Shown in pieces: positions 54,457 through 63,337 of a stretch of DNA of 64,000 bases. The number at the start of each line of letters is the position of its first letter. The stretch's first letter is position 1. The notes below the pieces were generated by a model, which was given only the letters and a program-made list of their open reading frames with translations, was not told the origin of the DNA and searched no databases. The position numbers and the translations under genes were made by a program. Source of the DNA: Sphingomonas sp. CCH21-G11 (GTDB lineage Bacteria > Pseudomonadota > Alphaproteobacteria > Sphingomonadales > Sphingomonadaceae); the NCBI RefSeq assembly GCF_001555965.1, contig NZ_LSHX01000050.1, forward strand, positions 49,812 through 113,811, read 5' to 3'.

Positions 54457-55581
54457 GTGCGGATCGCCGTCCTTCGCGAACAGGCTGCGGGCGAAACCCG
54501 CGTCGCGGCCACCCCCGAAACCGTCAAGAAGTTCATCGCGCTCGGTGCGACCGTCGCGGTCGAAGCGGGGGCGGGTGAACAGGCGATGGTCCCCGACCAG
54601 GGCTATGTCGACGCCGGCGCGACGACCGGCGCGCGCGCCGACATCGTGAAGGATGCCGACATCCTGCTGGGCGTGCAGGGCCCCGATCCCGCCAGCCTGG
54701 CGGGGGTAAAACCGGGCGCATGGCTGGTCGCCGGGCTCAATCCGTTCGGTGAGCGGGCGCGGGTCGATGCCTATGCCGCGCTGGGCGTCGAGGCGCTGGC
54801 GATGGAATTCATGCCGCGCATCACGCGCGCGCAGTCGATGGACATCCTGTCGTCGCAGTCGAACCTGGCGGGGTACAAGGCGGTGCTCGATGCCGCGGCG
54901 GAATATGGCCGCGCCTTTCCGATGATGATGACCGCGGCCGGCACCGTTTCGGCGGCCAAGCTGTTCGTCATGGGTGTCGGCGTCGCCGGGCTTCAGGCGA
55001 TCGCCACCGCCCGGCGGCTGGGCGCGCAGGTGTCCGCGACCGATGTTCGCGCCGCGACCAAGGAGCAGATCCTGTCGCTGGGTGCCAAGCCGATCTTCGT
55101 CGAGAATGTGAAGGGCATCGAGGGCGAGGGCACCGGCGGTTACGCGACCGAGATGTCGGACGAATACAAGGCAGCTCAGGCCGAGCTGGTCTCAAGCCAC
55201 ATCGCCAAGCAGGACATCGTCATCACCACCGCGCTGATCCCCGGCCGCCCCGCGCCACGGCTGATCACCGACGCGCAGATCGCGACGATGAAGCCGGGCA
55301 GCGTCATCGTCGATCTGGCGGTTGAAAGCGGCGGCAATGTCGAGGGATCGGTCGCGGGCGAAGTCGTGGTGCGCCACGGAGTCCGGATCGTCGGCCATCG
55401 CAACGTGCCCGCGCGGCTGGCGGCGGATGCCTCGGCACTGTTCGCGCGCAACCTGTTCAACTTCCTGTCGGCCTTCTGGGACAAGGAAGCGGGCAAGCCG
55501 GTGCTGGATGCGGAGATCGGCGACGCGATCCGCGTGACCCAGGGCGGGCAGGTGGTCAATCCACGGCTGCTGGCCGCCTGA
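54457..55581 (+). CDS. pntAA: NAD(P) transhydrogenase alpha subunit, part 1 (NAD-binding)
   Basis: A 374-residue soluble domain I of proton-translocating transhydrogenase. RIAVLREQAAGETRVAATPE starts the protein, ITRAQSMDILSSQSNLAGYK is the signature, and VMGVGVAGLQAIATARRLGA is the NAD loop. GTG 54457 is chosen because upstream codons overlap the preceding 41-codon gene. The membrane part is a separate gene (pntAB) after two unrelated genes. Confidence 0.96.
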   Translation: MRIAVLREQAAGETRVAATPETVKKFIALGATVAVEAGAGEQAMVPDQGYVDAGATTGARADIVKDADILLGVQGPDPASLAGVKPGAWLVAGLNPFGERARVDAYAALGVEALAMEFMPRITRAQSMDILSSQSNLAGYKAVLDAAAEYGRAFPMMMTAAGTVSAAKLFVMGVGVAGLQAIATARRLGAQVSATDVRAATKEQILSLGAKPIFVENVKGIEGEGTGGYATEMSDEYKAAQAELVSSHIAKQDIVITTALIPGRPAPRLITDAQIATMKPGSVIVDLAVESGGNVEGSVAGEVVVRHGVRIVGHRNVPARLAADASALFARNLFNFLSAFWDKEAGKPVLDAEIGDAIRVTQGGQVVNPRLLAA

Positions 55582-55952
55582 TGGGCCTGCTCAACGCGAC
55601 CGAGGCGAGTGTCGACGCGGTCGCGCGCGAATATGGCCCGATCCTGCTGCCCGACGAACGCATCCTGATTGCGTTCAAGACGATCCGCGACCTCGTCTTC
55701 CTCACCGACCGCCGCGTGGTGACGACCAACGTCCAGGGGCTGACCGGGCGCAAGGTCGATATCCTGACCATCCCCTATCGCTCGATCATCCGTTATTCGA
55801 TCGAGCGCGCCGGCACCTTCGACCTCGATTCCGACATGAAGATCTGGATGACCGGCACCGCCGAGCCGCTGCTGGTCAAGGTGAGCGCCGGCGCAAACAT
55901 CGTCGCGGTCCAGCAGGTGCTGGCCCGTTATGTGCTCGGCGGGGGGAAGTGA
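55581..55952 (+). CDS. PH-domain (bPH) protein
   Basis: A 123-residue protein. LLPDERILIAFKTIRDLVFL, then TDRRVVTTNVQGLTGRKVDI and IPYRSIIRYSIERAGTFDLD, follow the YvbH/bacterial PH family, small beta-barrel proteins thought to bind ligands or partners. ATG 55581 shares a base with the pntAA stop, and its own stop overlaps the esterase start (GTGA). The function is unknown; its place inside the pnt operon is unusual. Confidence 0.85.
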   Translation: MGLLNATEASVDAVAREYGPILLPDERILIAFKTIRDLVFLTDRRVVTTNVQGLTGRKVDILTIPYRSIIRYSIERAGTFDLDSDMKIWMTGTAEPLLVKVSAGANIVAVQQVLARYVLGGGK

Positions 55953-56902
55953 CGGGGATGCGCGCGCCTTTTGCCTTCGAGCCGGAGACGGCGACCTTTG
56001 TCCGGTCGGTCGAGCAGGGGCCGCCGACCGAGGGGCTGGCGATCTCGGCACTTCGCGACGGCTATCGCGCCACCGTGATCGCGAACTCGGTCGAACCGGA
56101 CTCCGGCGTGACGACCCGCGATCTGGCGATCCCCGGCGAAGCGGGCGAAGTCGCCGCGCGGCTCTATGTGCCGGAGTCGAGCCGCAAGGGCGGTGGCCTG
56201 CTGATCTATGTCCATGGCGGCGGGTTCGCGGTCGGCGATCTCGATTCGCACGATCGACTGGTGCGACTGATCGCTGCGGCATCCGGTCTGCGGGTGTTGT
56301 GCCTCGATTATCCGCTTGCTCCCGAGCATCCGTTTCCGGCGGCGCGCGATGCGGTGGTCGCCGCGTTTGAATGGGCGCGGGCGAATGCCGCCAGTTTGGG
56401 CGTCGACGCGGCACGTATCGCGCTGGGTGGGGAAAGCGCGGGCGCAACCCACGTGATCATGGCGACGCTGGCGCTGGTTCGGTCGGGCGGCGAGATGCCT
56501 GCGCTCGTCTGGGCACTGGTCCCGGCAACCGATCCGGCGGGCAGCACCGCCAGCCATCGCGATTTCGCCAACGGGGCCGGTCGCACCGCCCAGGAATTTG
56601 CGTATCTGTGGAGCCTTTATCTGCCGGATGAAGCCCAGCGCAGCGATCCGGCGATCGTCCCGGCTCTGGCCGACCTGGCCGGGATGCGTGCCCTGTTGAT
56701 CCACACCGCCGAGTACGACCCCGCCCGTGATGACGGTGAGCAGCTTGCCCAACGCGCACACGCCGCCGGCGTTTCGGTCACGCTCACCCGACACGCCGGT
56801 CTGGTCCACCAATTTCCCGAAATCACCGGCATCTCGTCAGCAAGCCGCGAGGCCATCGTTCAGGCCGCGCGCGAACTTGCCGACGCGCTTACGAAAGGCT
56901 GA
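55949..56902 (+). CDS. Alpha/beta hydrolase (HSL/esterase family)
   Basis: A 317-residue esterase-like protein. Oxyanion motif YVHGGGFAVGD, nucleophile in LGGESAGATHV, then Asp in TAEYDPARDDG and His in GLVHQFP complete the triad of the hormone-sensitive-lipase family. GTG 55949 overlaps the previous stop; ATG 55958 is possible. It lies inside the transhydrogenase operon with no obvious reason; small acyl esters are probable substrates. Confidence 0.88.
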   Translation: MTGMRAPFAFEPETATFVRSVEQGPPTEGLAISALRDGYRATVIANSVEPDSGVTTRDLAIPGEAGEVAARLYVPESSRKGGGLLIYVHGGGFAVGDLDSHDRLVRLIAAASGLRVLCLDYPLAPEHPFPAARDAVVAAFEWARANAASLGVDAARIALGGESAGATHVIMATLALVRSGGEMPALVWALVPATDPAGSTASHRDFANGAGRTAQEFAYLWSLYLPDEAQRSDPAIVPALADLAGMRALLIHTAEYDPARDDGEQLAQRAHAAGVSVTLTRHAGLVHQFPEITGISSASREAIVQAARELADALTKG

Positions 56903-56908
56903 TCTTCC

Positions 56909-57205
56909 ATGGACTTCATCTCGATCCTGTCGATCTTCGTCATGGCCTGTTTCGTCGGCTATTATGTCGTCTGGTCGGTGACGCCCGCGCTGCACACGCC
57001 ATTGATGGCGGTGACCAACGCAATCTCGTCGGTCATCATCGTCGGCGCGCTGGTCGCCAGCGCCGCGGCGGGGTCGCTGGTCGCGAAGTGGCTCGGCCTG
57101 CTGGCGGTGGTGCTGGCCAGCATCAACATCTTCGGCGGCTTCGCGGTCACTGAACGGATGCTGGGCATGTACAAGAAGAAGGAGCGGCCCGCGGCCAAAC
57201 ATTAA
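56909..57205 (+). CDS. pntAB: NAD(P) transhydrogenase alpha subunit, part 2 (membrane)
   Basis: A 98-residue membrane protein with three to four helices: FVMACFVGYYVVWSVTPALH, then TPLMAVTNAISSVIIVGAL and a C-terminal helix ending GGFAVTERMLGMYKKK. These are the conserved segments of the PntAA2-type subunit that form part of the proton channel. It starts 7 nt after the esterase and is followed by a palindromic repeat before pntB. Confidence 0.95.
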   Translation: MDFISILSIFVMACFVGYYVVWSVTPALHTPLMAVTNAISSVIIVGALVASAAAGSLVAKWLGLLAVVLASINIFGGFAVTERMLGMYKKKERPAAKH

Positions 57206-57206
57206 T

Positions 57207-57288
57207 CGTCATCCCGGCGAAGGCCGGGACCTGTTGCCAATAGCGGCGCGGAAAATGGCCTAAGGCCCCAGCCTTCGCTGGGGCGACG
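57207..57288. repeat. Palindromic repeat between pntAB and pntB
   Basis: CGTCATCCCGGCGAAGGCCG and GCCCCAGCCTTCGCTGGGG units with outer arms CGTC/GACG. Same variant as 52646-52729. It lies within the pnt transcript, 21 nt before the pntB ATG. Confidence 0.85.
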
Positions 57289-57308
57289 TTTTGGGGGGAA
57301 TGAGTTCG

Positions 57309-58721
57309 ATGCATGAAGCCGCACCCGTCAATCCCTGGGTAGCCCTGGCCTACCTGGTCGCGGGCGTCCTGTTCATCCTGGCGCTGCGTGGTTTGTCGAG
57401 CCCCCAGACGAGCCGGACGGGCAACCGCTTCGGCATGATCGGCATGGCGATCGCGGTGGTGACGACGCTGGTCACGCACAGCATCGCCAGCCTGCCCGAA
57501 ATCCTCGGCGCCATCGCCGTCGGTGGCGCGATCGGCATCGCCGCCGCACGCCGCATCCAGATGACCGACATGCCCCAGCTGGTCGCCGGCTTCCACAGCC
57601 TGGTCGGCCTGGCCGCGGTGCTGGTCGGTGCCGCCGCCTATCTGAACCCGGACGCCTTCGGCATTGTCGATGCCAATGGCGACATCCTGGCGGTCAGCCG
57701 CATCGAGTTGGGCCTCGGCGTTGCGATCGGCGCGATCACCTTCTCGGGCTCGGTCATCGCCTTCCTCAAATTGAACGGCAACATGAGCGGCAAGCCGATC
57801 CTGCTGCCCGCGCGCCACGCGATCAACCTGGGCACGCTCGCCGCGATCCTGGGCCTCATCGCCTGGTTCACCCAGGACCAGAGCCCCTGGGTGTTCTGGA
57901 CGGTGATGTTCCTGTCCTTTGCGATCGGCTTCCTGCTGATCATCCCGATCGGCGGCGCGGACATGCCGGTGGTCGTGTCGATGCTCAACAGCTATTCGGG
58001 CTGGGCGGCGGCAGCGATGGGCTTCACGCTCGGCAACACCGCGATGATCATCACCGGCGCGCTGGTCGGATCGTCGGGCGCGATCCTGTCCTACATCATG
58101 TGCACCGCGATGAACCGCAGCTTCATCAGCGTCATCGCCGGCGGCTTCGGTGCGACCGACAGCGGCGGGGGCGCGGCCGCGGCGGTCGACCGGCCGTGGA
58201 AGCGCGGATCGGCGGAGGATGCCGCCTTCCTGATGAGCCAGGCCGAACAGGTCATCATCGTCCCCGGCTATGGCATGGCGGTGGCGCAGGCGCAGCATAC
58301 GCTGCGCGAGATGACCGACAAGCTCAAGGAGCATGGCGTCCGCGTCAAATACGCGATTCACCCGGTCGCCGGCCGCATGCCGGGCCACATGAACGTGCTG
58401 CTCGCCGAGGCCAATGTGCCCTATGACGAGGTGTTCGAGCTGGAGGACATCAATTCGGAGTTCAGCCAGACCGACATCGCATTCGTCATCGGCGCCAACG
58501 ATGTGACCAACCCGGCGGCCAAGACCGACAAGTCCTCGCCGATCTACGGGATGCCGATCCTCGATGTCGAGAAGGCGAAGACCGTGCTGTTCATCAAGCG
58601 CAGCATGGGCGGCGTCGGCTATGCCGGCGTCGACAACGAGGTTTTCTATCGCGACAACACGATGATGCTGCTGGCGGATGCCAAGAAGATGGTCGAGGAA
58701 ATCGTGAAGTCGCTCGACTGA
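57309..58721 (+). CDS. pntB: NAD(P) transhydrogenase beta subunit
   Basis: A 470-residue protein with about nine N-terminal helices and a C-terminal NADP-binding domain III: VIIVPGYGMAVAQAQHTLRE, VKYAIHPVAGRMPGHMNVLL and FVIGANDVTNPAAKTD. It uses proton motive force to make NADPH from NADH. ATG 57309 is preferred to ATG 57300 because the GGGGGG site then has 10 nt of spacing. Confidence 0.97.
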   Translation: MHEAAPVNPWVALAYLVAGVLFILALRGLSSPQTSRTGNRFGMIGMAIAVVTTLVTHSIASLPEILGAIAVGGAIGIAAARRIQMTDMPQLVAGFHSLVGLAAVLVGAAAYLNPDAFGIVDANGDILAVSRIELGLGVAIGAITFSGSVIAFLKLNGNMSGKPILLPARHAINLGTLAAILGLIAWFTQDQSPWVFWTVMFLSFAIGFLLIIPIGGADMPVVVSMLNSYSGWAAAAMGFTLGNTAMIITGALVGSSGAILSYIMCTAMNRSFISVIAGGFGATDSGGGAAAAVDRPWKRGSAEDAAFLMSQAEQVIIVPGYGMAVAQAQHTLREMTDKLKEHGVRVKYAIHPVAGRMPGHMNVLLAEANVPYDEVFELEDINSEFSQTDIAFVIGANDVTNPAAKTDKSSPIYGMPILDVEKAKTVLFIKRSMGGVGYAGVDNEVFYRDNTMMLLADAKKMVEEIVKSLD

Positions 58722-58740
58722 TGCGGATCGTGCCCGGCCG

Positions 58741-59649
58741 ATGAACCCGTTCGATCAACGTCTCGACCCGGTCGGTCCGCTGCCGTTCGCGCTGATCGCC
58801 GTGCCGGCGCGCGCGGCCCTGCTCGGCACGCAGTTCGGCGCGGCCGGGCGCGCGCCCGCCACGATGATCGGTCCGGGCGAACAGGTCCCCGACGACGCGC
58901 GGCTGGTCGTCGCCGATGTCGCGGGATGCGTCCGCGATGAGGTCGACGCGCTGCTCGCCACTGTCGACGCGATCGACCCCGCAGTTCCGGTGCTCGTCCT
59001 GCTGACTTTCGACCAGGTCGACGCGGTCGTCGCGGGCGTGACCCGCGATGACGTCCGCTTCCTGTGCGATCCGACCGAAGCGGAGTTCCTGCGCGCGACC
59101 TCGGGCGGTGACGGCCATGTCCGCGAACAGGGCGACGACAGCGAAGCCGAACGCCTGCGCCGTATCGACGAGGAAGTGGCGCGGATCGCCCAGGTGCTGG
59201 CGCGGCTGACCGCGGGCCGCGAGGCGCCGGGGGCGCTCGGCGACCGGGAACTCGCTTACGATCCGGGGCCGCTCCGGACGGGCGCCGGCGCGCCGGTCAC
59301 CGTCAATTCCGCGCTTGTCCGCCGCATCATCCGCGCGCGCCGGCTGCGCGACCAGCATTTCGACGCGACGCTGTTCGCCGACCCTGCCTGGGACATGCTG
59401 CTCGATCTCTATGCCGCCGAACTCGATCGCGGCCAGGTGTCGGTGTCCAGCCTGTGCATCGCCGCCGCCGTGCCGCCGACCACCGCGCTGCGCTGGATCA
59501 CGTCGATGACCGCGCGCGGCCTGTTCGTGCGCACCGCCGATCCCTTTGACAAGCGCCGCATCTTCATCGCGCTCGGCACGTCGGCCAGCGCGGCGATGCG
59601 CAGCTATTTCGCCGCGCTGATCCGCCAGGGCCTGCCGTTGGTCGGTTAG
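58741..59649 (+). CDS. Two-part regulator: degenerate receiver-like and winged-helix domains
   Basis: A 302-residue protein, 19 nt after pntB. Residues about 40-130 look like a receiver-type alpha/beta fold without a clear phospho-acceptor. The C-terminal part, from VRRIIRARRLRDQHFD, holds a winged helix with SVSSLCIAAAVPPTTALRWI (recognition helix) and a wing ending DKRRIFIALG, as in MarR-related regulators. The family seems common in sphingomonads but has no named role. It may regulate respiration or the pnt operon; that is inference. Confidence 0.65.
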   Translation: MNPFDQRLDPVGPLPFALIAVPARAALLGTQFGAAGRAPATMIGPGEQVPDDARLVVADVAGCVRDEVDALLATVDAIDPAVPVLVLLTFDQVDAVVAGVTRDDVRFLCDPTEAEFLRATSGGDGHVREQGDDSEAERLRRIDEEVARIAQVLARLTAGREAPGALGDRELAYDPGPLRTGAGAPVTVNSALVRRIIRARRLRDQHFDATLFADPAWDMLLDLYAAELDRGQVSVSSLCIAAAVPPTTALRWITSMTARGLFVRTADPFDKRRIFIALGTSASAAMRSYFAALIRQGLPLVG

Positions 59650-59701
59650 CGCGCGCGTGGACTTGCTCCGCCCGATCCACTCGCCTATCGCCACCGTCGC
59701 C

Positions 59702-59777
59702 GGGCGCTTAGCTCAGTTGGTAGAGCATCTCGTTTACACCGAGAGGGTCGGCGGTTCGAGCCCGTCAGCGCCCACCA
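59702..59777 (+). tRNA. tRNA-Val (TAC)
   Basis: A 76-nt cloverleaf. Acceptor GGGCGCT pairs with AGCGCCC, the anticodon loop TTTACAC gives TAC, the T loop is GGTTCGAGCCC, and CCA is encoded. Confidence 0.97.
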
Positions 59778-59950
59778 TTCCGGACGTTAGCACGCAACGT
59801 GCATTGCTGTCCTAGCCGCCGCTTTTCTGCGATCCTCCGCCCCATGCGTTGTCCTGCCGCCCTTCCTGTTTCCGCGCGCGCCATGCGCTGGCGCGGGGGT
59901 CGATGCGAAGGCGTGCACAGTCGGCAACTTCCGCACCTTCGCTCGCCCGC

Positions 59951-62485
59951 ATGAGCGCCGACCTGCCGATTTTCGCGGTGCTGCCGCAGCTGCTCGGCGC
60001 CTTGCGCGAGCGGTCGAGCGCAGTGCTCGTCGCCCCGCCGGGCGCGGGCAAGACGACGGCGGTTGCCCCCGCGCTGCTCGATCAGCCCTGGTGCGACGGC
60101 GAAGTTCTGTTGCTCTCACCCCGCCGCATCGCCGCGCGCGCGGCGGCCGAGCGCATGGCCGCGCTGGCGGGCGAGCCGGTCGGGCGGACCTATGGCTATG
60201 CGACACGGCTCGACAGCAAGCGGTCGGCGGCAACGCGCGTGACCGTGATGACCGAGGGCATTTTCGTCCGCCGTATCCAGGCTGACCCCGATCTGCCCGG
60301 CGTAGCGGCGGTGCTGTTCGACGAGGTGCACGAACGCAGCCTCGACAGCGATTTCGGCCTGGCGCTCGCGCTCGATGCGCAATCGGGGCTGCGGCCCGAG
60401 CTGCGGATCGTCGCGATGTCGGCGACGCTCGATGGGGCGCGCTTCGCCCGGTTGATGGACGATGCCCCCGTCATCGAAAGCGAGGGGCGCAGCCATCCGC
60501 TCGACCTGCGCCACATGGGCCGCGACGCGGAAACCCGGATCGACCAGTCGGTCGCCGCCGCGATTCGTCAGGCGCTGGGGGAGGGCGAGGGCGGGGTGCT
60601 TGCCTTCCTGCCCGGCGTGGCGGAGATCGAACGGACGGCGGAACGGCTCGAGCCGATCGGCCCCGGCCTGATCCTCCACCGCCTGCATGGCCAGGTCGAT
60701 CCCGCCGCCCAGCGCGCCGCGATCGCGCCCGACCCTGATGGTCCGCGCAAGGTGGTGCTGGCGACGTCGATCGCGGAAACGTCGCTCACGCTCGACGGCA
60801 TCCGTATCGTCGTCGATGCCGGGTTGGCGCGCCGCCCGCGCTATGACCGCGCGGCCGGAATGACGCGGCTGGTCACCGAACGCGCCAGCCAGGCCGCCGT
60901 CACTCAACGCGCAGGCCGCGCCGCCCGCCAGGGGCCGGGCATCGCCTATCGCTTGTGGGAGGCCGCGGCGACCGCCGGCCTGCCCGCCTATGACCCGCCC
61001 GAGATCCTTGAGGCCGACCTGTCGGCGCTCACGCTCGATTGCGCGATCTGGGGGGTCGGCGATCCGCGCGACCTGCGCTGGATCGATCCGCCGCCGGATG
61101 CCGCGATCGCGGAGGCGCGTGCGCGGCTGCTTGCGCTCGACGCCATCGACGATGATGGTCGCCCGACCGCGCTTGGCCGTGCGATCGCCGCGCTGCCGCT
61201 CAGCCCGCGTTTGGGCCATATGCTGGTGCGCGCCGCCGAGCTTGGTCTCGCGCAGACCGCGGCCGAGATTGCGGTGCTATTGGGCGAGCGCGGGCTGGGC
61301 GGCAACGACCCCGATCTCGACCTGCGCCTGAAACGCTGGCGCAGCGAACGCGGTGCGCGCGCCGAAAGCGCCCGCAAGCTTGCCCAACGCTGGGCCAAGC
61401 TCCCTCTCCCCCTTGTGGGAGAAGGCCGGGGAGGGGGGGGTAAGCGCAACCCTCGCCAGCCCCTCTCCCAACCCTCTCCCCAAATGGGGAGAGGGCTAGA
61501 TGCGCCTGCCATCTGTGTCGCGCTCGCTTATCCAGACCGCGTCGCGCGACGCCGCGACGCGAGCGGCGAGCATTGGGCGTCGGTCGGCGGGCGCGGCTTC
61601 CGGCTCGATCCGGCCAGCAGCCTGGCGCGCAGCGAATGGCTGGCGGTGGCCGAAACGCAGGGGATGGCGGCGGGCGCGCGCATCCTGTCGGCCGCGCCGC
61701 TGACGATCGAGACGGTCGAGGCGATGTTCGGCGACCGGATCGAGGTGGTGCGCGAGGTGCGCTTCGATCCCGCGACCGGGGGCGTCACCGCGACGCGCGC
61801 CCGCCGGCTGGGCACGATCCGGCTGGCAAGCGGGCCCGACAGCGCGGCGACGCCCGCCGCGATCGCGGCGGCGTTGCTCGACGGCGTGCGCAACCATGGC
61901 CTCGACCTGCTGCCCTGGGACGACACGGCGCGCGCGCTGCGTATCCGTGCCGCTTTTGCCGCCGCGCATGGCGGTGCGGATGTCGCGCTCGACGACGCCG
62001 CGCTGCTTGCGCGGCTCGACGAATGGCTCGCGCCGTTGCTTGCGGGCAAGCGCCGGCTCGACGCGATCGACCCGGGTGCGCTCACCCAGGCGATCGAAGG
62101 GCTGCTCGGCTGGGACGCGGTTCAGGCAATTCAGCGCCTCGCCCCCGCGCGATTTGAAACGCCCGCCGGGTCGAGCCACGCGATCGACTATGCCGCTGAA
62201 GGGGGGCCGCGCGTCGAACTGCGCGTGCAGAGCCTGTTCGGGCTCTCGGTCCATCCGGCGGTCGCGCAGGGCCGCGTCCCGCTGGTGCTCAGCCTGACCT
62301 CGCCGGCCGGGCGCCCCATCCAGACCACGCGCGACCTGCCCGCATTCTGGGCGGGAAGCTGGGCGGCGGTGGCAAAGGAGATGCGCGGCCGCTATCCCCG
62401 GCATCCGTGGCCCGACGATCCGGCCGCCGCCGCCGCGACGCTGCGCACCAAGAATGCGGATGCACGGCGCGGCGGATCGCGCTAG
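59951..62485 (+). CDS. hrpB: ATP-dependent helicase HrpB with repeat-encoded insert
   Basis: An 844-residue DEAH-family helicase. Walker A is APPGAGKTT, the DEVH box is LFDEVHERSLDSDFG, SAT is in AMSATLDG, and motifs V/VI are ATSIAETSLTLDGI and TQRAGRAARQGPG. After the helicase core, residues about 484-515 (KLPLPLVGEGRGGGG to QPSPQMGRG) have an odd Pro/Gly-rich composition. They are encoded by a palindromic repeat read in frame, and the protein resumes with ICVALAYPDRVARR. ATG 59951 is the conserved start. The cellular role of HrpB is poorly defined in bacteria. Confidence 0.93.
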   Translation: MSADLPIFAVLPQLLGALRERSSAVLVAPPGAGKTTAVAPALLDQPWCDGEVLLLSPRRIAARAAAERMAALAGEPVGRTYGYATRLDSKRSAATRVTVMTEGIFVRRIQADPDLPGVAAVLFDEVHERSLDSDFGLALALDAQSGLRPELRIVAMSATLDGARFARLMDDAPVIESEGRSHPLDLRHMGRDAETRIDQSVAAAIRQALGEGEGGVLAFLPGVAEIERTAERLEPIGPGLILHRLHGQVDPAAQRAAIAPDPDGPRKVVLATSIAETSLTLDGIRIVVDAGLARRPRYDRAAGMTRLVTERASQAAVTQRAGRAARQGPGIAYRLWEAAATAGLPAYDPPEILEADLSALTLDCAIWGVGDPRDLRWIDPPPDAAIAEARARLLALDAIDDDGRPTALGRAIAALPLSPRLGHMLVRAAELGLAQTAAEIAVLLGERGLGGNDPDLDLRLKRWRSERGARAESARKLAQRWAKLPLPLVGEGRGGGGKRNPRQPLSQPSPQMGRGLDAPAICVALAYPDRVARRRDASGEHWASVGGRGFRLDPASSLARSEWLAVAETQGMAAGARILSAAPLTIETVEAMFGDRIEVVREVRFDPATGGVTATRARRLGTIRLASGPDSAATPAAIAAALLDGVRNHGLDLLPWDDTARALRIRAAFAAAHGGADVALDDAALLARLDEWLAPLLAGKRRLDAIDPGALTQAIEGLLGWDAVQAIQRLAPARFETPAGSSHAIDYAAEGGPRVELRVQSLFGLSVHPAVAQGRVPLVLSLTSPAGRPIQTTRDLPAFWAGSWAAVAKEMRGRYPRHPWPDDPAAAAATLRTKNADARRGGSR
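61399..61497. repeat. Palindromic repeat inserted in frame in hrpB
   Basis: CTCCCTCTCCC units and their inverse; the right half is a perfect 10-bp hairpin CCCTCTCCCC-AAAT-GGGGAGAGGG at 61472-61495. About 99 nt long (33 codons), it keeps the helicase frame open. It differs in sequence from the GTCACCCCGG family. Confidence 0.85.
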
Positions 62486-62519
62486 ATCACCCGGCGAACT
62501 GCCATTTACGGAGTGTCCC

Positions 62520-62801
62520 TTGCCCACCGCCCGCATCTATCAGCGCCCCAAGAACGCGATGCAGTCCGGCCGCGCCAATACCGACCGCTGGATGCTGGAA
62601 TTCGACGCGGCCGAAGGGCAGCGGCCCGATCCGTTGACCGGATGGGCGGGATCGGGCGACACCCGCAACCAGCTGCGGCTGAGCTTTCCGACGGTGGAAG
62701 CCGCGACCGCCTATGCCGAGCGCGAAGGGATCGCCTATCGGGTCGTGCCCGCTCCCGCGCGCAAGCTCAAGCTCCAGGCCTATGCCGACAATTTCCGCTA
62801 G
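62520..62801 (+). CDS. NDUFS4-like ETC complex I subunit
   Basis: A 93-residue protein. ARIYQRPKNAMQSG at the start, then WMLEFDAAEG, LTGWAGSGDTRNQLRLSF and AYAEREGIAYRVVP are the conserved blocks of the NDUFS4 (18-kDa) accessory subunit. It stabilises the NADH-binding module of complex I. TTG 62520 is the start, with GGAG 7 nt before it. It converges with the Nudix gene, their ends overlapping by 4 nt. Confidence 0.92.
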   Translation: MPTARIYQRPKNAMQSGRANTDRWMLEFDAAEGQRPDPLTGWAGSGDTRNQLRLSFPTVEAATAYAEREGIAYRVVPAPARKLKLQAYADNFR

Positions 62802-63337
62802 GGCGGCGGCAGGAGCGCGTCGGCGAGCAGCAGCATCAGCCTGACGTCGACCGCTACCCCGGCCGCGCGGCGCGCGGCGATGAAGGCCGGCAGCGCGTCG
62901 AGCGCGACGCGATAGGGGGTAATCCCCTCGCCCGCGACGCCGCCGCCGTCGGACACGCGGGTCAGGCCCGTCGCGCGGACCAGCGTGAAGCTTTCGGACA
63001 CCATGCCCGGCGACGAATGGAACTGGCCCAGCGATTCGACGTGCGCGGGACGCCACCCCGTCTCCTCCTCCAGCTCGCGCGCGGCGGAGGCGAGCGCGTC
63101 CTCGCCCGCCGTCTCGTCGCCGATCAGCCCGGCCGGCAGTTCCAGGCAAGCCCGGCCGAGCGGCACGCGATATTGCTCGACCAGCAGGACATGGCCATCC
63201 TCGACCGCCAGGATCACCGCCGCGCGGATGCCGCGGGCACGTGCGACATATTCCCACCGCCCCCGCTTCTTCGCGACGATGTAGCGGCCTTCCCACATCG
63301 TCTCGACCGGGGCGTCATGGTCGGGGGGCAGGGTCAT
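62798..63337 (-). CDS. Nudix hydrolase (ADP-ribose pyrophosphatase-like)
   Basis: A 179-residue protein. The Nudix box fits Gx5Ex7REUxEExGU from residue 93 on (GDETAGE ... RELEEETGW), and the preceding VEQYRVPLGRACLELPAGLI is the ADP-ribose/nucleotide-sugar subfamily pattern. It hydrolyses a nucleoside diphosphate linked to another group. ATG 63337 overlaps the upstream TPM-domain stop (ATGA). Confidence 0.92.
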   Translation of the reverse strand: MTLPPDHDAPVETMWEGRYIVAKKRGRWEYVARARGIRAAVILAVEDGHVLLVEQYRVPLGRACLELPAGLIGDETAGEDALASAARELEEETGWRPAHVESLGQFHSSPGMVSESFTLVRATGLTRVSDGGGVAGEGITPYRVALDALPAFIAARRAAGVAVDVRLMLLLADALLPPP

